A stretch of DNA of 64,000 bases from Legionella fallonii LLAP-10 (lineage in GTDB: Bacteria; Pseudomonadota; Gammaproteobacteria; Legionellales; Legionellaceae), in contig NZ_LN614827.1 in NCBI RefSeq assembly GCF_000953135.1, forward strand, positions 3,043,501 through 3,107,500, given 5' to 3'. The notes under the pieces are model-generated. The model worked only from the letters and a program-made list of their open reading frames with translations, did not search any database and was not told the DNA's origin. Below, piece by piece: positions 1 to 9,366 of this stretch. Made by a program: the position numbers and the translations under genes. Every line of letters begins with the position of its first letter. Position 1 is the first letter of the stretch.

Positions 1-484
1 AATCTACTACGAACCATGACTACACTGCCAAATTTAGGATAATTAAATTTCCAGTTAGCAGCTAAAAAAATTATAACGCTTATCCTCGCAATGATTACTC
101 TTCATTTACCCCCTATTCTTGCTTAATAGTTTTAACTACAAGTTCGTAAGCATTATTTAACAATGACTCGCCATGTGCACTAAGCAGATGACGGAAACAT
201 GACGTAACTGTGACCGCACTATACTGTTTTAGGCAGTAATTGGCAAAATTGTTACCTCACAATCTGCTGATTCTATTAATATTTATTCTTGTTCAAATGG
301 ACTTCGAACCAAGGCATCATGGTTGCGATCTCCTCCGAAAACACTAGTTAAAATCAAAGAATTAGCGCCAATTAGGCTTTCTCGCTATGACTGTTGGTGA
401 AAGATTTAACCTACCAACCCCTATGAATAAATGCAATATTATGGAATAATTATTACCCAATTTTAATAATATTAGTCTACTTAT
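1..484. other. non-coding left flank
   Basis: AT-rich sequence with no convincing gene. The longest open stretch (about 230-408, plus strand, roughly 60 codons) has no start codon or ribosome binding site and reads like chance. The last 60 bases would have to hold the promoter of the transpeptidase gene, but I see no clear -35/-10 pair and no Shine-Dalgarno before its ATG. Confidence 0.5.
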
Positions 485-973
485 ATGAAAATAAAGGCAA
501 TTTATTTAATGATCTCTATTTTTTTTCCTGTCGCTTTATTCGCTAGCACTGCGACTTGTCCTTTATCAAACGGAATCAATGTACACACCACAAAGCAAAT
601 TTTAAATATTTGTAAACACGGCACTGTAATTAAGACCTTTAAAGTAGCTCTAGGATACAAAGGTGTCGGTAAAAAACACGCGGGGGATAATAAAACTCCA
701 ATTGGTTTATATGGGTTAGCTCATCCAAGAAAATCCAATCAATTTAAAGTCTTTATTCCAATTCTCTATCCGACTACAAAGCAATTAGCGGCAGGATATA
801 CAGGTAGAGATGTAGGGATCCATGGACCAACTCAGTCATCTAGTTTATTTAGCTGGTTAAGCAACTTACCAAACTCAACGCGTGGATGCATTGCTGTTGG
901 CAAAAATAACCATATCGAGTATGTGGCTAATTGGGTAAAAGCCAATCCTGGAGCTAAGGTGTTAATTATTTAA
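485..973 (+). CDS. L,D-transpeptidase (YkuD) family protein
   Basis: A 162-aa exported protein of the YkuD/L,D-transpeptidase family, enzymes that form 3-3 peptidoglycan cross-links or attach proteins to peptidoglycan in the periplasm. The N-terminus is a hydrophobic signal sequence (about residues 5-21). The catalytic signature is visible as H113-G-P-T and S-T-R-G-C135-I, with the nucleophile Cys135. Upstream is the family's typical GDNKTPIGLYGL segment (about residues 67-78). It is short, being little more than the catalytic domain with no LysM or other binding module. No Shine-Dalgarno precedes the ATG. It stands alone and converges with kdpD. Family assignment is firm; the physiological substrate is unknown. 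Confidence 0.85.
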   Translation: MKIKAIYLMISIFFPVALFASTATCPLSNGINVHTTKQILNICKHGTVIKTFKVALGYKGVGKKHAGDNKTPIGLYGLAHPRKSNQFKVFIPILYPTTKQLAAGYTGRDVGIHGPTQSSSLFSWLSNLPNSTRGCIAVGKNNHIEYVANWVKANPGAKVLII

Positions 974-1102
974 ATTTGATCTCGCATATTTCTTTGTACA
1001 ACAGAAACGAGCTCATCAAGTATAAATAACATTAGAGACTCAATATATTAATGTATCACTATTAAACGTATATTAAAGAGACGGAGCTTTAACCGCTTTT
1101 GC

Positions 1103-3778
1103 CTAAACTTCTGGCAGATCGTGATTGATTTTCAACGGTAATGTAAAACGAAAAGCAGCTCCACCCTGCTTACGATTCTCAGCCCAAATGGTACCTCCAT
1201 GTGCTTTGATAATACGATGACAAATGGTAAGCCCCAACCCTAAGCCGCGCTCAGAGGTTATCATTCGTCCTCGATAAAATTTTTCAAATACTTTATGCAT
1301 CTCATCAGGCATGATCCCAGCCCCATTATCCTCCACGCTTATTTCAACTAGGGCATCCTTTTGAACGGCTGTAATATCAAGAGGATAATCCTTAGGGGTC
1401 AATTGAACCACATTATCTATCAAATTAATAAGCACATCCTGAATTAACGCATTATCATAATAAAGAACAGGAAAATCATCTGGTATATTAATATTAATGG
1501 TCCTACCTCCAAGTTTTAAACGAGATAATTCCAGTACTGTATTCAGAGTATCATTTAAAGAGTTAAGCTGCTTATTTACTCTTGCAGCTCTAGACTCAAG
1601 ATAAGTAATTTGTAAGAAATTATTAATTAAACGACTTAATTGCTCTGATTCAAAATAAATATCTTTTCCTAATGATCTAATCTTGTTAGTACTTAATTTG
1701 TTAGCTAATTCAATTTGATTATTTGCGGCAACCATAATCGCGGCCAAAGGGGCTCGTAGTTGATGAGCAATAGAACGTAATAAGGCATTATCCATAAAAT
1801 TTTTATCTCGAGACAAAGCCGATTTTCCTTTTTGTTCATGAGTTCTTTCCGCCTCTATAGCTAGAGCAAGATGACTGGTACAGGCCTCTAGTAGATGCAT
1901 TTGTTCAGGAGTCAATAATCTTTTTTGCTTTATAGGACCAAGGCGCAAAACACCAATAGAGTTTTCCGCACCGGTTAACGGTAGATATAACGCTTCTGCA
2001 GAAGACAATGTATTAGTCCCTAAACCTGCAGGCTGTCCTAAATCATAAACCCACTGAGCAATGCTCTGCTCCTTAAGACTTGGGGGCTCATAGTTATGAG
2101 CTTTATCCCGAAAAACCAAATGACCATTTTCGGCAAAAAATATGACTACCTTATTAGCAAATTGTTGTGAAATAAAATGAAGTCCTGTTTCCAACAATTT
2201 ATCGGTACCTCGAGTACTCGCCAAATCGCGAGTCAATTTATACAATGCGGACGCTTGTTGCTCAGAAAAACGCGCGGCCTCAGCTTGACGCTGTATCATA
2301 ATAGTTAATGAGCTAACGACTTGAGCCATAAAAAACATGATAACAAAAGTGAAAATATAGGCCAGATCGCTAACTGCAAAACTATATGTCGGCGAGACAA
2401 AGAAAAAGTCAAAGGCCAATACACTTAAAAGAGAGGCAACAAGAGAAGGCCCTTGCTGCCCATAAAGAGATACAATGATGATGCTGAGTAAATACACCAT
2501 GATTAAATTGAGCATGGGTACATAAGGGGATAAAAGAGAGTTTATCAATGTTGCCACTGCGACTATGCTTATAGCGGAAACATAGGTTGACCAGAAAACC
2601 TCTGGTTCCGTCCTAAACTCTTTAGCTAGCTTTGTCTGCTCTCGAGTACCCGTCATAATAAAGACATCAATTTCACCACTATAACGAACGATTTCATCGG
2701 CTAAATGACGGAAAAATAAATCTCGGGGTCGAGTACGAATTGTTTTCCATACCATAATTTGAGTGACATTCTGCTCATGAGCAAAATTCATTATCTCTTT
2801 AACAATATCGGTTCCCGACAAAAAACGTGTCTCTGCCCCTAATTGCTGAGCAAAACGTAAATTTTGAATTGCTTTGTTTTTAATTTCTTCAGATGATCTT
2901 AAACGTGGAATATCGACATAAACGGCCATCCACGTTGCATGTAAATTAGTAGCCATTCTCCTTGCTGCACGAATAAGCTTCAAGGACTCATTACCCGGCC
3001 CAACACAAACTAATATTTTTTCTTTCGTGGGCCAAATTTTAGTTATATGCTTGTCATGTCTATATGATATAACCTCCGCCCCCACTCGTTCGGCAGTCAC
3101 ACGTAGAGCCAAGGCTCTAAGAGCTATAAGATTGCCAATACGAAAAAAATTCTCTGCCGCAATTTCTGCCTGTTGTGCAAAGTAAACCTTTCCTTCATGC
3201 AAGCGTTTCAATAAATCCTCAGGAGGAATATCCACTAACTCAATGGTATCCGCTCTATCGATCATGAAGTCAGGAACGGTTTCTTTTATAGGTGCTTGAA
3301 TAATTTGTGCGACATCATCATTAAGACTTTCTATATGTTGCACATTAAGCGTTGTATAAACATTAACGCCCCTATCAAGTAATTCTTTTATATCTTGCCA
3401 TCGCTTGGAGTGACGCTGCCCTGGAGCATTGGTATGAGCCATCTCATCAATAAGGATTAAACCAGGATTCCTTTTTAGCGCCGCATCGATATCAAAATCC
3501 TCTAATTTATTCTCATGATAATAAATGACTTGGCGTGGTAAGACTTCAAAATCCATCATCATATGTTTTATTTCTTCCCGTCCATGAGATTCAACGACAC
3601 CGATAACCACATCCAAACCTTTATTCCGCTCAGCAAAAGCATCACGTAGCATTTCATAAGTTTTGCCAACACCAGGAGCAGCCCCTAAATAAATTTTAAG
3701 CTTACCTTGTCGCTCCCGACGTTCCTCATCATGTACTTTACGCAGAATTTTTTCTGGATCGGGACGAGACTCACCCAT
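1103..3778 (-). CDS. kdpD: KdpD osmosensitive K+ sensor histidine kinase
   Basis: Membrane sensor kinase that controls kdp expression in response to K+ limitation or turgor. The order of domains is: N-terminal KdpD domain with Walker A GAAPGVGKT and Walker B LILIDEMAHT, a Usp-like region, about four membrane helices in the middle (near residues 400-500), a GAF-like region, a HisKA box SIAHQLRAPL with phospho-acceptor His672, and a C-terminal HATPase with DNGAG and GLGLGL. I chose the ATG at 3778 (MGESRPDPE), which overlaps kdpC by 8 bp; an upstream ATG at 3799 would add seven residues unlike the family. It is the last gene of the operon. The partner regulator gene kdpE, usually next to it, is absent here. 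Confidence 0.93.
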   Translation of the reverse strand: MGESRPDPEKILRKVHDEERRERQGKLKIYLGAAPGVGKTYEMLRDAFAERNKGLDVVIGVVESHGREEIKHMMMDFEVLPRQVIYYHENKLEDFDIDAALKRNPGLILIDEMAHTNAPGQRHSKRWQDIKELLDRGVNVYTTLNVQHIESLNDDVAQIIQAPIKETVPDFMIDRADTIELVDIPPEDLLKRLHEGKVYFAQQAEIAAENFFRIGNLIALRALALRVTAERVGAEVISYRHDKHITKIWPTKEKILVCVGPGNESLKLIRAARRMATNLHATWMAVYVDIPRLRSSEEIKNKAIQNLRFAQQLGAETRFLSGTDIVKEIMNFAHEQNVTQIMVWKTIRTRPRDLFFRHLADEIVRYSGEIDVFIMTGTREQTKLAKEFRTEPEVFWSTYVSAISIVAVATLINSLLSPYVPMLNLIMVYLLSIIIVSLYGQQGPSLVASLLSVLAFDFFFVSPTYSFAVSDLAYIFTFVIMFFMAQVVSSLTIMIQRQAEAARFSEQQASALYKLTRDLASTRGTDKLLETGLHFISQQFANKVVIFFAENGHLVFRDKAHNYEPPSLKEQSIAQWVYDLGQPAGLGTNTLSSAEALYLPLTGAENSIGVLRLGPIKQKRLLTPEQMHLLEACTSHLALAIEAERTHEQKGKSALSRDKNFMDNALLRSIAHQLRAPLAAIMVAANNQIELANKLSTNKIRSLGKDIYFESEQLSRLINNFLQITYLESRAARVNKQLNSLNDTLNTVLELSRLKLGGRTININIPDDFPVLYYDNALIQDVLINLIDNVVQLTPKDYPLDITAVQKDALVEISVEDNGAGIMPDEMHKVFEKFYRGRMITSERGLGLGLTICHRIIKAHGGTIWAENRKQGGAAFRFTLPLKINHDLPEV

Positions 3779-4373
3779 GTTGCGCCCCCAATTCATCAAG
3801 AGCTAAATTTAATTGCAATACATTGACGCGGGGCTCTCCTAAGATGCCCAAAGTACGGCGTTGTATGTGTTGATGAATCAAGTGAGCTAAGCTTATTTCT
3901 TGCAGATGACGCGCCTTTGCAATTCGTGGGATCTGATAAAAAGCAGCCCAGGGACTAATTTCTGCATCCAAGCCGCTGCCTGAGGCGGTAACCAACTCAA
4001 CGGGTACGGATAAGTTTTTATTGGTATTAAATTGGCGAAACGTTTGAGCGCGCTCTTTTATCTGATTAATAAAAGCAGGATTGGAAGGTCCCATATTAGA
4101 CCCAGAGGAACTCTCACCATTATAAGGAAAAGGACTCGTTGCAGACGGTCTCCCCCAAAAATACTTTGCTTCAGTAAATGACTGCCCGATTAACCGAGAA
4201 CCAACGACTTTATCGCCTTGTTTGATAAGGCTCCCATTAGCTTGGTGTGGAAAGAAAACTTGAGCTAGCCCAGTAACTACAAGTGGATAGATAATCCCAG
4301 TCAATATCGTCAAGAAAAAAAATAATCGCAACGCTATTTTTAAGTCTTTTACTTCCAGCTGTAATCTCTTCAT
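3771..4373 (-). CDS. kdpC: KdpC, K+-transporting ATPase subunit C
   Basis: A 200-aa accessory subunit of the KdpFABC K+ pump, anchored by one N-terminal membrane helix (about residues 15-38) with the rest in the periplasm. It shows family segments such as GSRLIGQSF, FWGRPSAT and the conserved SGSGLDAEISPWAA, and ends with VNVLQLNLALDEL. It starts 10 bp after the kdpB stop and overlaps the start of kdpD, as expected for a coupled kdpFABCD operon. Length is normal for the family. Confidence 0.95.
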   Translation of the reverse strand: MKRLQLEVKDLKIALRLFFFLTILTGIIYPLVVTGLAQVFFPHQANGSLIKQGDKVVGSRLIGQSFTEAKYFWGRPSATSPFPYNGESSSGSNMGPSNPAFINQIKERAQTFRQFNTNKNLSVPVELVTASGSGLDAEISPWAAFYQIPRIAKARHLQEISLAHLIHQHIQRRTLGILGEPRVNVLQLNLALDELGAQHG

Positions 4374-4383
4374 ATCTTATCCT

Positions 4384-6450
4384 TTAGGAATACAAACCTA
4401 GCCCCACTAACAATAGATCTATTATCTTGATACCGATAAAAGGAATAATAAGTCCTCCTATCCCATAAATTAATACATTCGAACGCAATAATCGTGAAGC
4501 GGATAAACTACGATATTTAACGCCCCGAAGAGCAAAGGGAATCAAAAAAATAATAATTAGGGCATTGAAAATAACTGCTGATAAAATAGCGCTTTGAGGT
4601 GTTGCAAGATGCATGATATTTAATACGTTTAATAAAGGATATGTTGTAGCAAACGCAGCAGGTAAAATAGCAAAATACTTAGCAATATCATTTGCAATGC
4701 TAAAAGTTGTCAATGCCCCGCGAGTGATTAATAATTGTTTGCCAATTTCAACGACTTCTATAAGTTTTGTTGGATTAGAATCCAAATCGACTAAGTTGCC
4801 CGCCTCTTTTGCCGCCTGGGTACCCGTATTCATTGCTACAGCGACATCGGCCTGAGCCAAAGCAGGAGCATCATTAGTGCCATCACCAGTCATTGCAACT
4901 AAATGTCCTTGATCTTGAAGTTTACGAATTAGATTCAACTTATCTTCGGGTTTTGCACAAGCAAGAAAGTCATCAATCCCCGCCTCTGCGGCAATGGCGG
5001 CCGCCGTTAATGGATTATCCCCGGTCACCATTATAGTTTTTATGCCCATCTGACGTAACTGAGCAAAACGCTCTCGTATTCCCCCTTTCACTATGTCTTT
5101 GAGATAAATAACCCCCAAGATTCGAGCTTCTTCAGCAACAACCAAAGCTGTTCCGCCCTTACGAGAAATAAGCTCCACATTTTCTTGTATTGAATTGGGA
5201 AACGCCCCCCCCCGCTCTTTAATATACTCCATAATCGCATCAGCAGAACCTTTACGTATTTGTCGCCCCGCCAAATTAGCCCCGCTCATCCTCGTCTCAG
5301 CTGAGAAAGGAATAAAAGTCGCTTCTAATTTATGAATTTCACGGCCACGAAGACCATATTTTTCTTTAGCTAAAATAACAATACTGCGTCCTTCCGGTGT
5401 TTCATCAGCTAAAGATGCGATTTGCGCAGCATCTGCTAACTCCTCAATAGAGACTCCTTCCGCAGGAATAAACTCAGTGGCTTGACGGTTGCCTAGGGTC
5501 ACAGTACCTGTTTTATCTAACAACAAAACATCTACATCTCCAGCTGCTTCAACAGCACGACCAGATAAAGCGATTACATTCGCCTGAATCATTCTATCCA
5601 TCCCTGCAATACCAATAGCAGAAAGTAATCCCCCTATAGTAGTTGGCGCTAAACAAACAAATAAGGCAATGAGCACAGTAATAGTAACTACATGACCGGA
5701 CCCCGTTGTGTTAACACTATAAATGGAAAAAGGAAGTAAGGTGGCACAAACAAGCAAAAAAACAAAAGTAAGTGACGCCAGCAAGATAGTTAAAGCAAGC
5801 TCATTAGGTGTTTTTTGTCGTTTCGCTCCCTCAACTAAACTAATCATTCTATCTAAAAAGGTATCTCCGGGATTTGAGCTAATTCGGACGATAAGCCAAT
5901 CTGAAATGACTTGTGTCCCCCCTGTAACAGAACTTCGATCGCCACCACTTTCACGAATCACAGGGGCACTCTCCCCAGTAATCGCACTTTCATTCACCGA
6001 AGCAATTCCTTCTATGACCTCACCATCACTAGGGATAAAATCACCCGCCTCAACTAAAACAATATCTCCCATCCGTAAAAGGGTAGATTTCACTAAAATA
6101 TACTTTGCTGTTTTGGAAGGATGTGCTAATTTTTTTGCTTGAATTTCACCGCGAACTTTACGTAATGACTGCGCTTGCGCCTTTCCTCTACCTTCAGCCA
6201 TAGCCTCCGCAAAATTAGCAAACAATAAAGTAAACCACAGCCAAAGTGTGATGGATAAAATAAATACTGGCGGAGCTTCACCCTGACTAATTAAAGATTG
6301 AATAAACAATATGGTAGTTAAAATAGAACCGATATATACGGTAAACATGACCGGATTTTTTATTTGATGACGCGGTGTCAATTTTACAAATGAGTCGCCT
6401 ATGGCGGATCTTATAATATTAAAATCCCACAAAGATAATTTAGTGGCCAT
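4384..6450 (-). CDS. kdpB: KdpB, K+-transporting P-type ATPase catalytic subunit
   Basis: Catalytic P-type ATPase subunit of the Kdp K+ pump in the inner membrane. The phosphorylation motif DKTGTVT is present (Asp312), with TGES (actuator), the nucleotide-binding domain, MVTGDN and [11 protein letters not shown] (hinge). The chosen ATG at 6450 (MATKLSLWD) overlaps the kdpA stop by 11 bp and gives 688 aa, the normal size; an in-frame ATG at 6480 would add ten residues. The coding strand carries a run of nine G at 5205-5213 (R-G-G-A in the nucleotide-binding region), a potential slippage site. Frame is intact here. Confidence 0.96.
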   Translation of the reverse strand: MATKLSLWDFNIIRSAIGDSFVKLTPRHQIKNPVMFTVYIGSILTTILFIQSLISQGEAPPVFILSITLWLWFTLLFANFAEAMAEGRGKAQAQSLRKVRGEIQAKKLAHPSKTAKYILVKSTLLRMGDIVLVEAGDFIPSDGEVIEGIASVNESAITGESAPVIRESGGDRSSVTGGTQVISDWLIVRISSNPGDTFLDRMISLVEGAKRQKTPNELALTILLASLTFVFLLVCATLLPFSIYSVNTTGSGHVVTITVLIALFVCLAPTTIGGLLSAIGIAGMDRMIQANVIALSGRAVEAAGDVDVLLLDKTGTVTLGNRQATEFIPAEGVSIEELADAAQIASLADETPEGRSIVILAKEKYGLRGREIHKLEATFIPFSAETRMSGANLAGRQIRKGSADAIMEYIKERGGAFPNSIQENVELISRKGGTALVVAEEARILGVIYLKDIVKGGIRERFAQLRQMGIKTIMVTGDNPLTAAAIAAEAGIDDFLACAKPEDKLNLIRKLQDQGHLVAMTGDGTNDAPALAQADVAVAMNTGTQAAKEAGNLVDLDSNPTKLIEVVEIGKQLLITRGALTTFSIANDIAKYFAILPAAFATTYPLLNVLNIMHLATPQSAILSAVIFNALIIIFLIPFALRGVKYRSLSASRLLRSNVLIYGIGGLIIPFIGIKIIDLLLVGLGLYS

Positions 6451-8257
6451 ATTGCCCCCAAAGCAGAAGATGTTCAACAATTGGACCTAAGGCTAGTGCA
6501 GGTATAAATGAAAGTGCTCCAAAGATAAAGATTACACTAACTAAGAGAATGATGAACAATGGAGTATACGTTTGCAAAGTACCAGAACTACTTGGAATCC
6601 TCTTTTTCCTCACTAAAGAACCAGCAATGGCAAGGGTAGGTATGGCAATCCAGTACCGCGAAATAAGCATGGCCAAACCACCAACTACATTATAAAAATA
6701 AGTATTAGCATTGAGTCCGGCAAAGGCACTACCGTTATTATTCCCCATAGAGGTAAAGGTATAAAGTATTTCAGAAAACCCGTGAGCACCGGGATTAGCA
6801 AGCGAACTAGTTCCAGCCGCGCTGACACTTGCAATTGCCGTAAAAAGAAGAACGATTAATGGCATCACTAAAACAGTTAAGGAAGCCATTTTCATTTCAA
6901 ATGGTTCAATTTTTTTACCCAAATATTCTGGCGTCCTCCCTACCATTAAACCGGCAATAAATACAGTCACAATAGCTAACATCAGCATTCCATATAAACC
7001 AGACCCCACCCCACCGCATACGACTTCGTTCAAGTGCATCATAAATAACGGAACAAAACCACCCATAGGCATAAATGAATCCAGCATGGCATTGACAGAA
7101 CCATTAGACGCTGCTGTAGTAACGGTCGCCCAAATTGCTGAAGTAGCAGCACCAAAGCGTGTTTCTTTGCCTTCCATATTTCCGATAGCAGCTAAATGAT
7201 GATCGCTCGACTGACTAACATCTAGAGCATTAAATGCAGGATTCCCTTTAATTTCAATATGTACAGCAAGAAAGGTTAATGGAATTAAAATAATGCACAT
7301 CGCCGCAAATAATGCCCATCCTTGCCTTTTGTCGCTAACCATCATTCCATAGGTGTAGCAAAATGCAGCGGGAATAAGCAATATAGCCAACATTTCAAGA
7401 AAATTGGTTAAAGGATTCGGGTTCTCAAAAGGATGTGCTGAATTACTATTAAAAAAGCCCCCCCCATTAGTACCCAATTGTTTGATAGCCACCTGAGAGG
7501 CCACTGGCCCCATAGGAATCACTTGTTCTGTTATTTTCTTGGACTCCATCAAGGGATTACCATGCTCATCTTTCACAATTTGCCCTGAACCATCGAGCTT
7601 AGCCTGCGAAAAGCTACCTTCTTGAAGAAGGCTTATTTTTTGGTTAGGTATAAAATTTTGAATGACACCTTGGGAGGTTAAAACGATAGCTAAAAACAAT
7701 GAAAGAGGAAGTAAGATGTAAAGTATGCCACGTACGGTATCAACCCAAAAATTACCTAAATTAGTACTTTCGCACCGTGCAATTCCTCTAATTAAAGCAA
7801 CGAGCAAAGACATACCTGTCGCTGCAGAAAGGAAATTTTGTACTGTGAGCGCTATCATTTGAGTAAAATAGCTCATAGTGGTTTCGCCACTATAGGATTG
7901 CCAATTAGTATTGGTCACAAAACTTATTGCTGTATTAAAAGAGAGATCAGAGGAAGTTGCAAAAAAATGTTGCGGATTTAGCGGTAAATAGAACTGGACA
8001 CGCTGAATCAAATAAACAACAAAAAAACCAATAAGATTAAAAATCAGCATGGCTGATAAATAGCTTTTCCAATTCATTTCCCGCTCTGGCTCAATACCAC
8101 AGCATCGATAAAGAAAATGCTCAATAGGAGAAATGAATCGGCCTATGGCACAGTCTTTTCCCTCATAGACGCACGCCATATACCAACCCAAAGGCTTAAC
8201 TAAGGCCAGAAGAACCAGATAGTATATAGCTATCTGTAAAATACTTATTTTAGTCAT
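6440..8257 (-). CDS. kdpA: KdpA, K+-transporting ATPase subunit A
   Basis: A 605-aa polytopic inner-membrane protein, the K+-channel-like subunit that binds and translocates K+ in the Kdp complex. About ten hydrophobic helices are evident. Family hallmarks include the filter-like segments [31 protein letters not shown] and [14 protein letters not shown], and the [12 protein letters not shown] loop. An AAAGGA ribosome binding site precedes the ATG, which lies 24 bp after the kdpF stop. The coding strand has a run of eight G at 7458-7465 inside the conserved NGGGFF motif. Confidence 0.96.
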   Translation of the reverse strand: MTKISILQIAIYYLVLLALVKPLGWYMACVYEGKDCAIGRFISPIEHFLYRCCGIEPEREMNWKSYLSAMLIFNLIGFFVVYLIQRVQFYLPLNPQHFFATSSDLSFNTAISFVTNTNWQSYSGETTMSYFTQMIALTVQNFLSAATGMSLLVALIRGIARCESTNLGNFWVDTVRGILYILLPLSLFLAIVLTSQGVIQNFIPNQKISLLQEGSFSQAKLDGSGQIVKDEHGNPLMESKKITEQVIPMGPVASQVAIKQLGTNGGGFFNSNSAHPFENPNPLTNFLEMLAILLIPAAFCYTYGMMVSDKRQGWALFAAMCIILIPLTFLAVHIEIKGNPAFNALDVSQSSDHHLAAIGNMEGKETRFGAATSAIWATVTTAASNGSVNAMLDSFMPMGGFVPLFMMHLNEVVCGGVGSGLYGMLMLAIVTVFIAGLMVGRTPEYLGKKIEPFEMKMASLTVLVMPLIVLLFTAIASVSAAGTSSLANPGAHGFSEILYTFTSMGNNNGSAFAGLNANTYFYNVVGGLAMLISRYWIAIPTLAIAGSLVRKKRIPSSSGTLQTYTPLFIILLVSVIFIFGALSFIPALALGPIVEHLLLWGQYGH

Positions 8258-8281
8258 TACAGCGTCCTTTCTGCATATTAA

Positions 8282-8368
8282 TCAGAACCATTCAGGCTTA
8301 AATAACACCGTTAATAAATACCCTCCTAAGAGCACAGTTACTATTCCGCAAACGATATAAAAAATCAT
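8282..8368 (-). CDS. kdpF: KdpF, small K+-ATPase subunit (28 aa)
   Basis: A 28-aa single-span membrane peptide, MIFYIVCGIVTVLLGGYLL followed by TVLFKPEWF. Length, hydrophobicity, the central GGYLL (compare LGYL in E. coli KdpF) and position just before kdpA identify it as KdpF, which stabilises the KdpABC complex. The ribosome binding site GGAG sits 9 nt upstream. The ATG overlaps the stop of another small ORF by ATGA, so the two are probably translated together. It is too short for ordinary gene callers. Confidence 0.85.
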   Translation of the reverse strand: MIFYIVCGIVTVLLGGYLLTVLFKPEWF

Positions 8369-8460
8369 TCATCACTCCGTGATAGAGAATCAAAAAAAAG
8401 AATTAGAACAAAACATAAACAAAAAAAGAAAGCAACCAACACTAGCAGAAATAAATCCAT
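8365..8460 (-). CDS. 31-aa hydrophobic small ORF heading the kdp operon
   Basis: A small open frame starting at the ATG at 8460 and reading MDLFLLVLVAFFFCLCFVL then ILFFDSLSRSDE. One strongly hydrophobic helix covers residues 3-23, followed by a short polar tail. It has a good ribosome binding site (AGGTGA, 8 nt before the ATG) and its TGA overlaps the kdpF ATG by 4 bp (ATGA), which argues for real translation and coupling. It would be the first gene of the kdp transcript. I do not recognise the product; it may be a Kdp accessory peptide or a leader peptide that sets kdpF translation. Confidence 0.6.
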   Translation of the reverse strand: MDLFLLVLVAFFFCLCFVLILFFDSLSRSDE

Positions 8461-8490
8461 TATTTCAATCACCTGTCTTAAATATGCTTT

Positions 8491-8525
8491 ATCATAGCGT
8501 CAAACAAAATTAATTAACATATGGA
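8491..8525 (-). promoter_or_regulatory. candidate sigma70 promoter of the kdp operon
   Basis: On the minus strand a TATGAT -10 box (8491-8496) matches 5 of 6 consensus bases. It lies 31 nt before the small ORF that heads kdp, with a poor -35 (TGTTAA) 17 nt further up. The nearby TTTGACG does not have suitable spacing. Inference from motif only. Confidence 0.3.
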
Positions 8526-8568
8526 ATTCACATGAGAGTAAGGTAAAATCATATTTTGGATAAATTAA

Positions 8569-8608
8569 GACAATGATTGATTCATTTTTATACATGAATA
8601 TCATTGTC
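8569..8608. repeat. 40-bp imperfect palindrome between rnfH and kdp
   Basis: Arms GACAATGAT + ATTCAT (8569-8585, 2-nt bulge) and ATGAAT + ATCATTGTC (8594-8608) pair over 15 bp around an 8-base loop. It lies 65 bp after the rnfH stop and 109 bp before the first kdp ORF. Neither side has a clean T-run, so it may be a weak terminator for the ratA-rnfH operon or a regulator binding site for kdp. Confidence 0.5.
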
Positions 8609-8672
8609 CTATTAAAATAAAGGGAGGTAACTCCGTAGCCCATAACCATCAAAATGAGCCATTAATTGAATT

Positions 8673-8945
8673 CTATTTTTTCACACGCGCAAGCTGACGT
8701 CTTTTCTCTTTAGGATCCGATACTAAAGGTCTATATAGCTCCAATCTATCGCCATTTTTAAGGATGGTATCTAAAGACACCTTCTTTGCGTAAATACCTA
8801 CGGACACGTCTTTAGTTTCAGGATATAGATTGTAGATACCAGATTCAGCTAGCGCTTGAGCTACTGTTGTGCCCTGTTTTAAATCCATTGTGATCTGTAT
8901 CGCAGGCCTATCCTTAGGCACATACACTAATTCAACTTTTACCAT
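8673..8945 (-). CDS. rnfH: RnfH-family ubiquitin-like protein
   Basis: A 90-aa member of the RnfH (UPF0125) family with a beta-grasp, ubiquitin-like fold; in E. coli relatives the gene is also called pasI, paired with ratA/pasT. Sequence features are an N-terminal VKVELVYVPKDRPAI strand, GTTVAQALAESGI, GIYAKKV, and GDRLELYRPLVSDPKEKRRQLARVKK near the end, the classic RnfH tail. It overlaps ratA by 14 bp, the standard ratA-rnfH arrangement. The molecular role is not settled; an antitoxin function has been proposed for some relatives. Confidence 0.9.
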   Translation of the reverse strand: MVKVELVYVPKDRPAIQITMDLKQGTTVAQALAESGIYNLYPETKDVSVGIYAKKVSLDTILKNGDRLELYRPLVSDPKEKRRQLARVKK

Positions 8946-9366
8946 ATACAGCTAAAGCTCTATCGCAAAAGGCATCAACCATTTTATCAGTCACTTGATC
9001 GAATACTGGACCTAGTAACATAGAAAATATCTTTCCCGCAAATTCAAACTCCAAATCAAAAGAAATTTGACATCCACCTGCGACTTCATCAAAGCGCCAA
9101 AATCCCTCTAAGTGACTAAAAGGTCCATCAACTAGACGAATTTCTATCATTTTATTTTCTTGTAATAAGTTGCGCGTGGTAAATGATTTGCTCATGCCTG
9201 CGGCCCCAATTACCAAAGTGGCTTGTACTTCATCAACATTCCTATGATGCACTTTACTCTCAAAACAATAAGGTAAAAACTCTGCATAAAGCTCTACTTC
9301 ATTAACCAAACCGTACATTTGCTCACAGGAATAAGAGACTGTTCGTGATCTTCTTACTGTAGTCAT
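8932..9366 (-). CDS. ratA: RatA/PasT START-like (COQ10) protein
   Basis: A 144-aa START/polyketide-cyclase-like protein of the RatA-Coq10 family, implicated in ubiquinone handling and, in E. coli, reported to act on 70S ribosome association and persistence. It begins with RSRTVSYSCEQMYGLVNEVELYAEFLP, here split as VSYSCEQMYGLV then Y-AEFLPYC, the family signature, and ends with the conserved VTDKMVDAFCDRA helix. Its ATG overlaps the stop of the upstream esterase gene (ATGA) and its end overlaps rnfH, so the three genes form one coupled operon. Confidence 0.9.
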   Translation of the reverse strand: MTTVRRSRTVSYSCEQMYGLVNEVELYAEFLPYCFESKVHHRNVDEVQATLVIGAAGMSKSFTTRNLLQENKMIEIRLVDGPFSHLEGFWRFDEVAGGCQISFDLEFEFAGKIFSMLLGPVFDQVTDKMVDAFCDRALAVYGKS

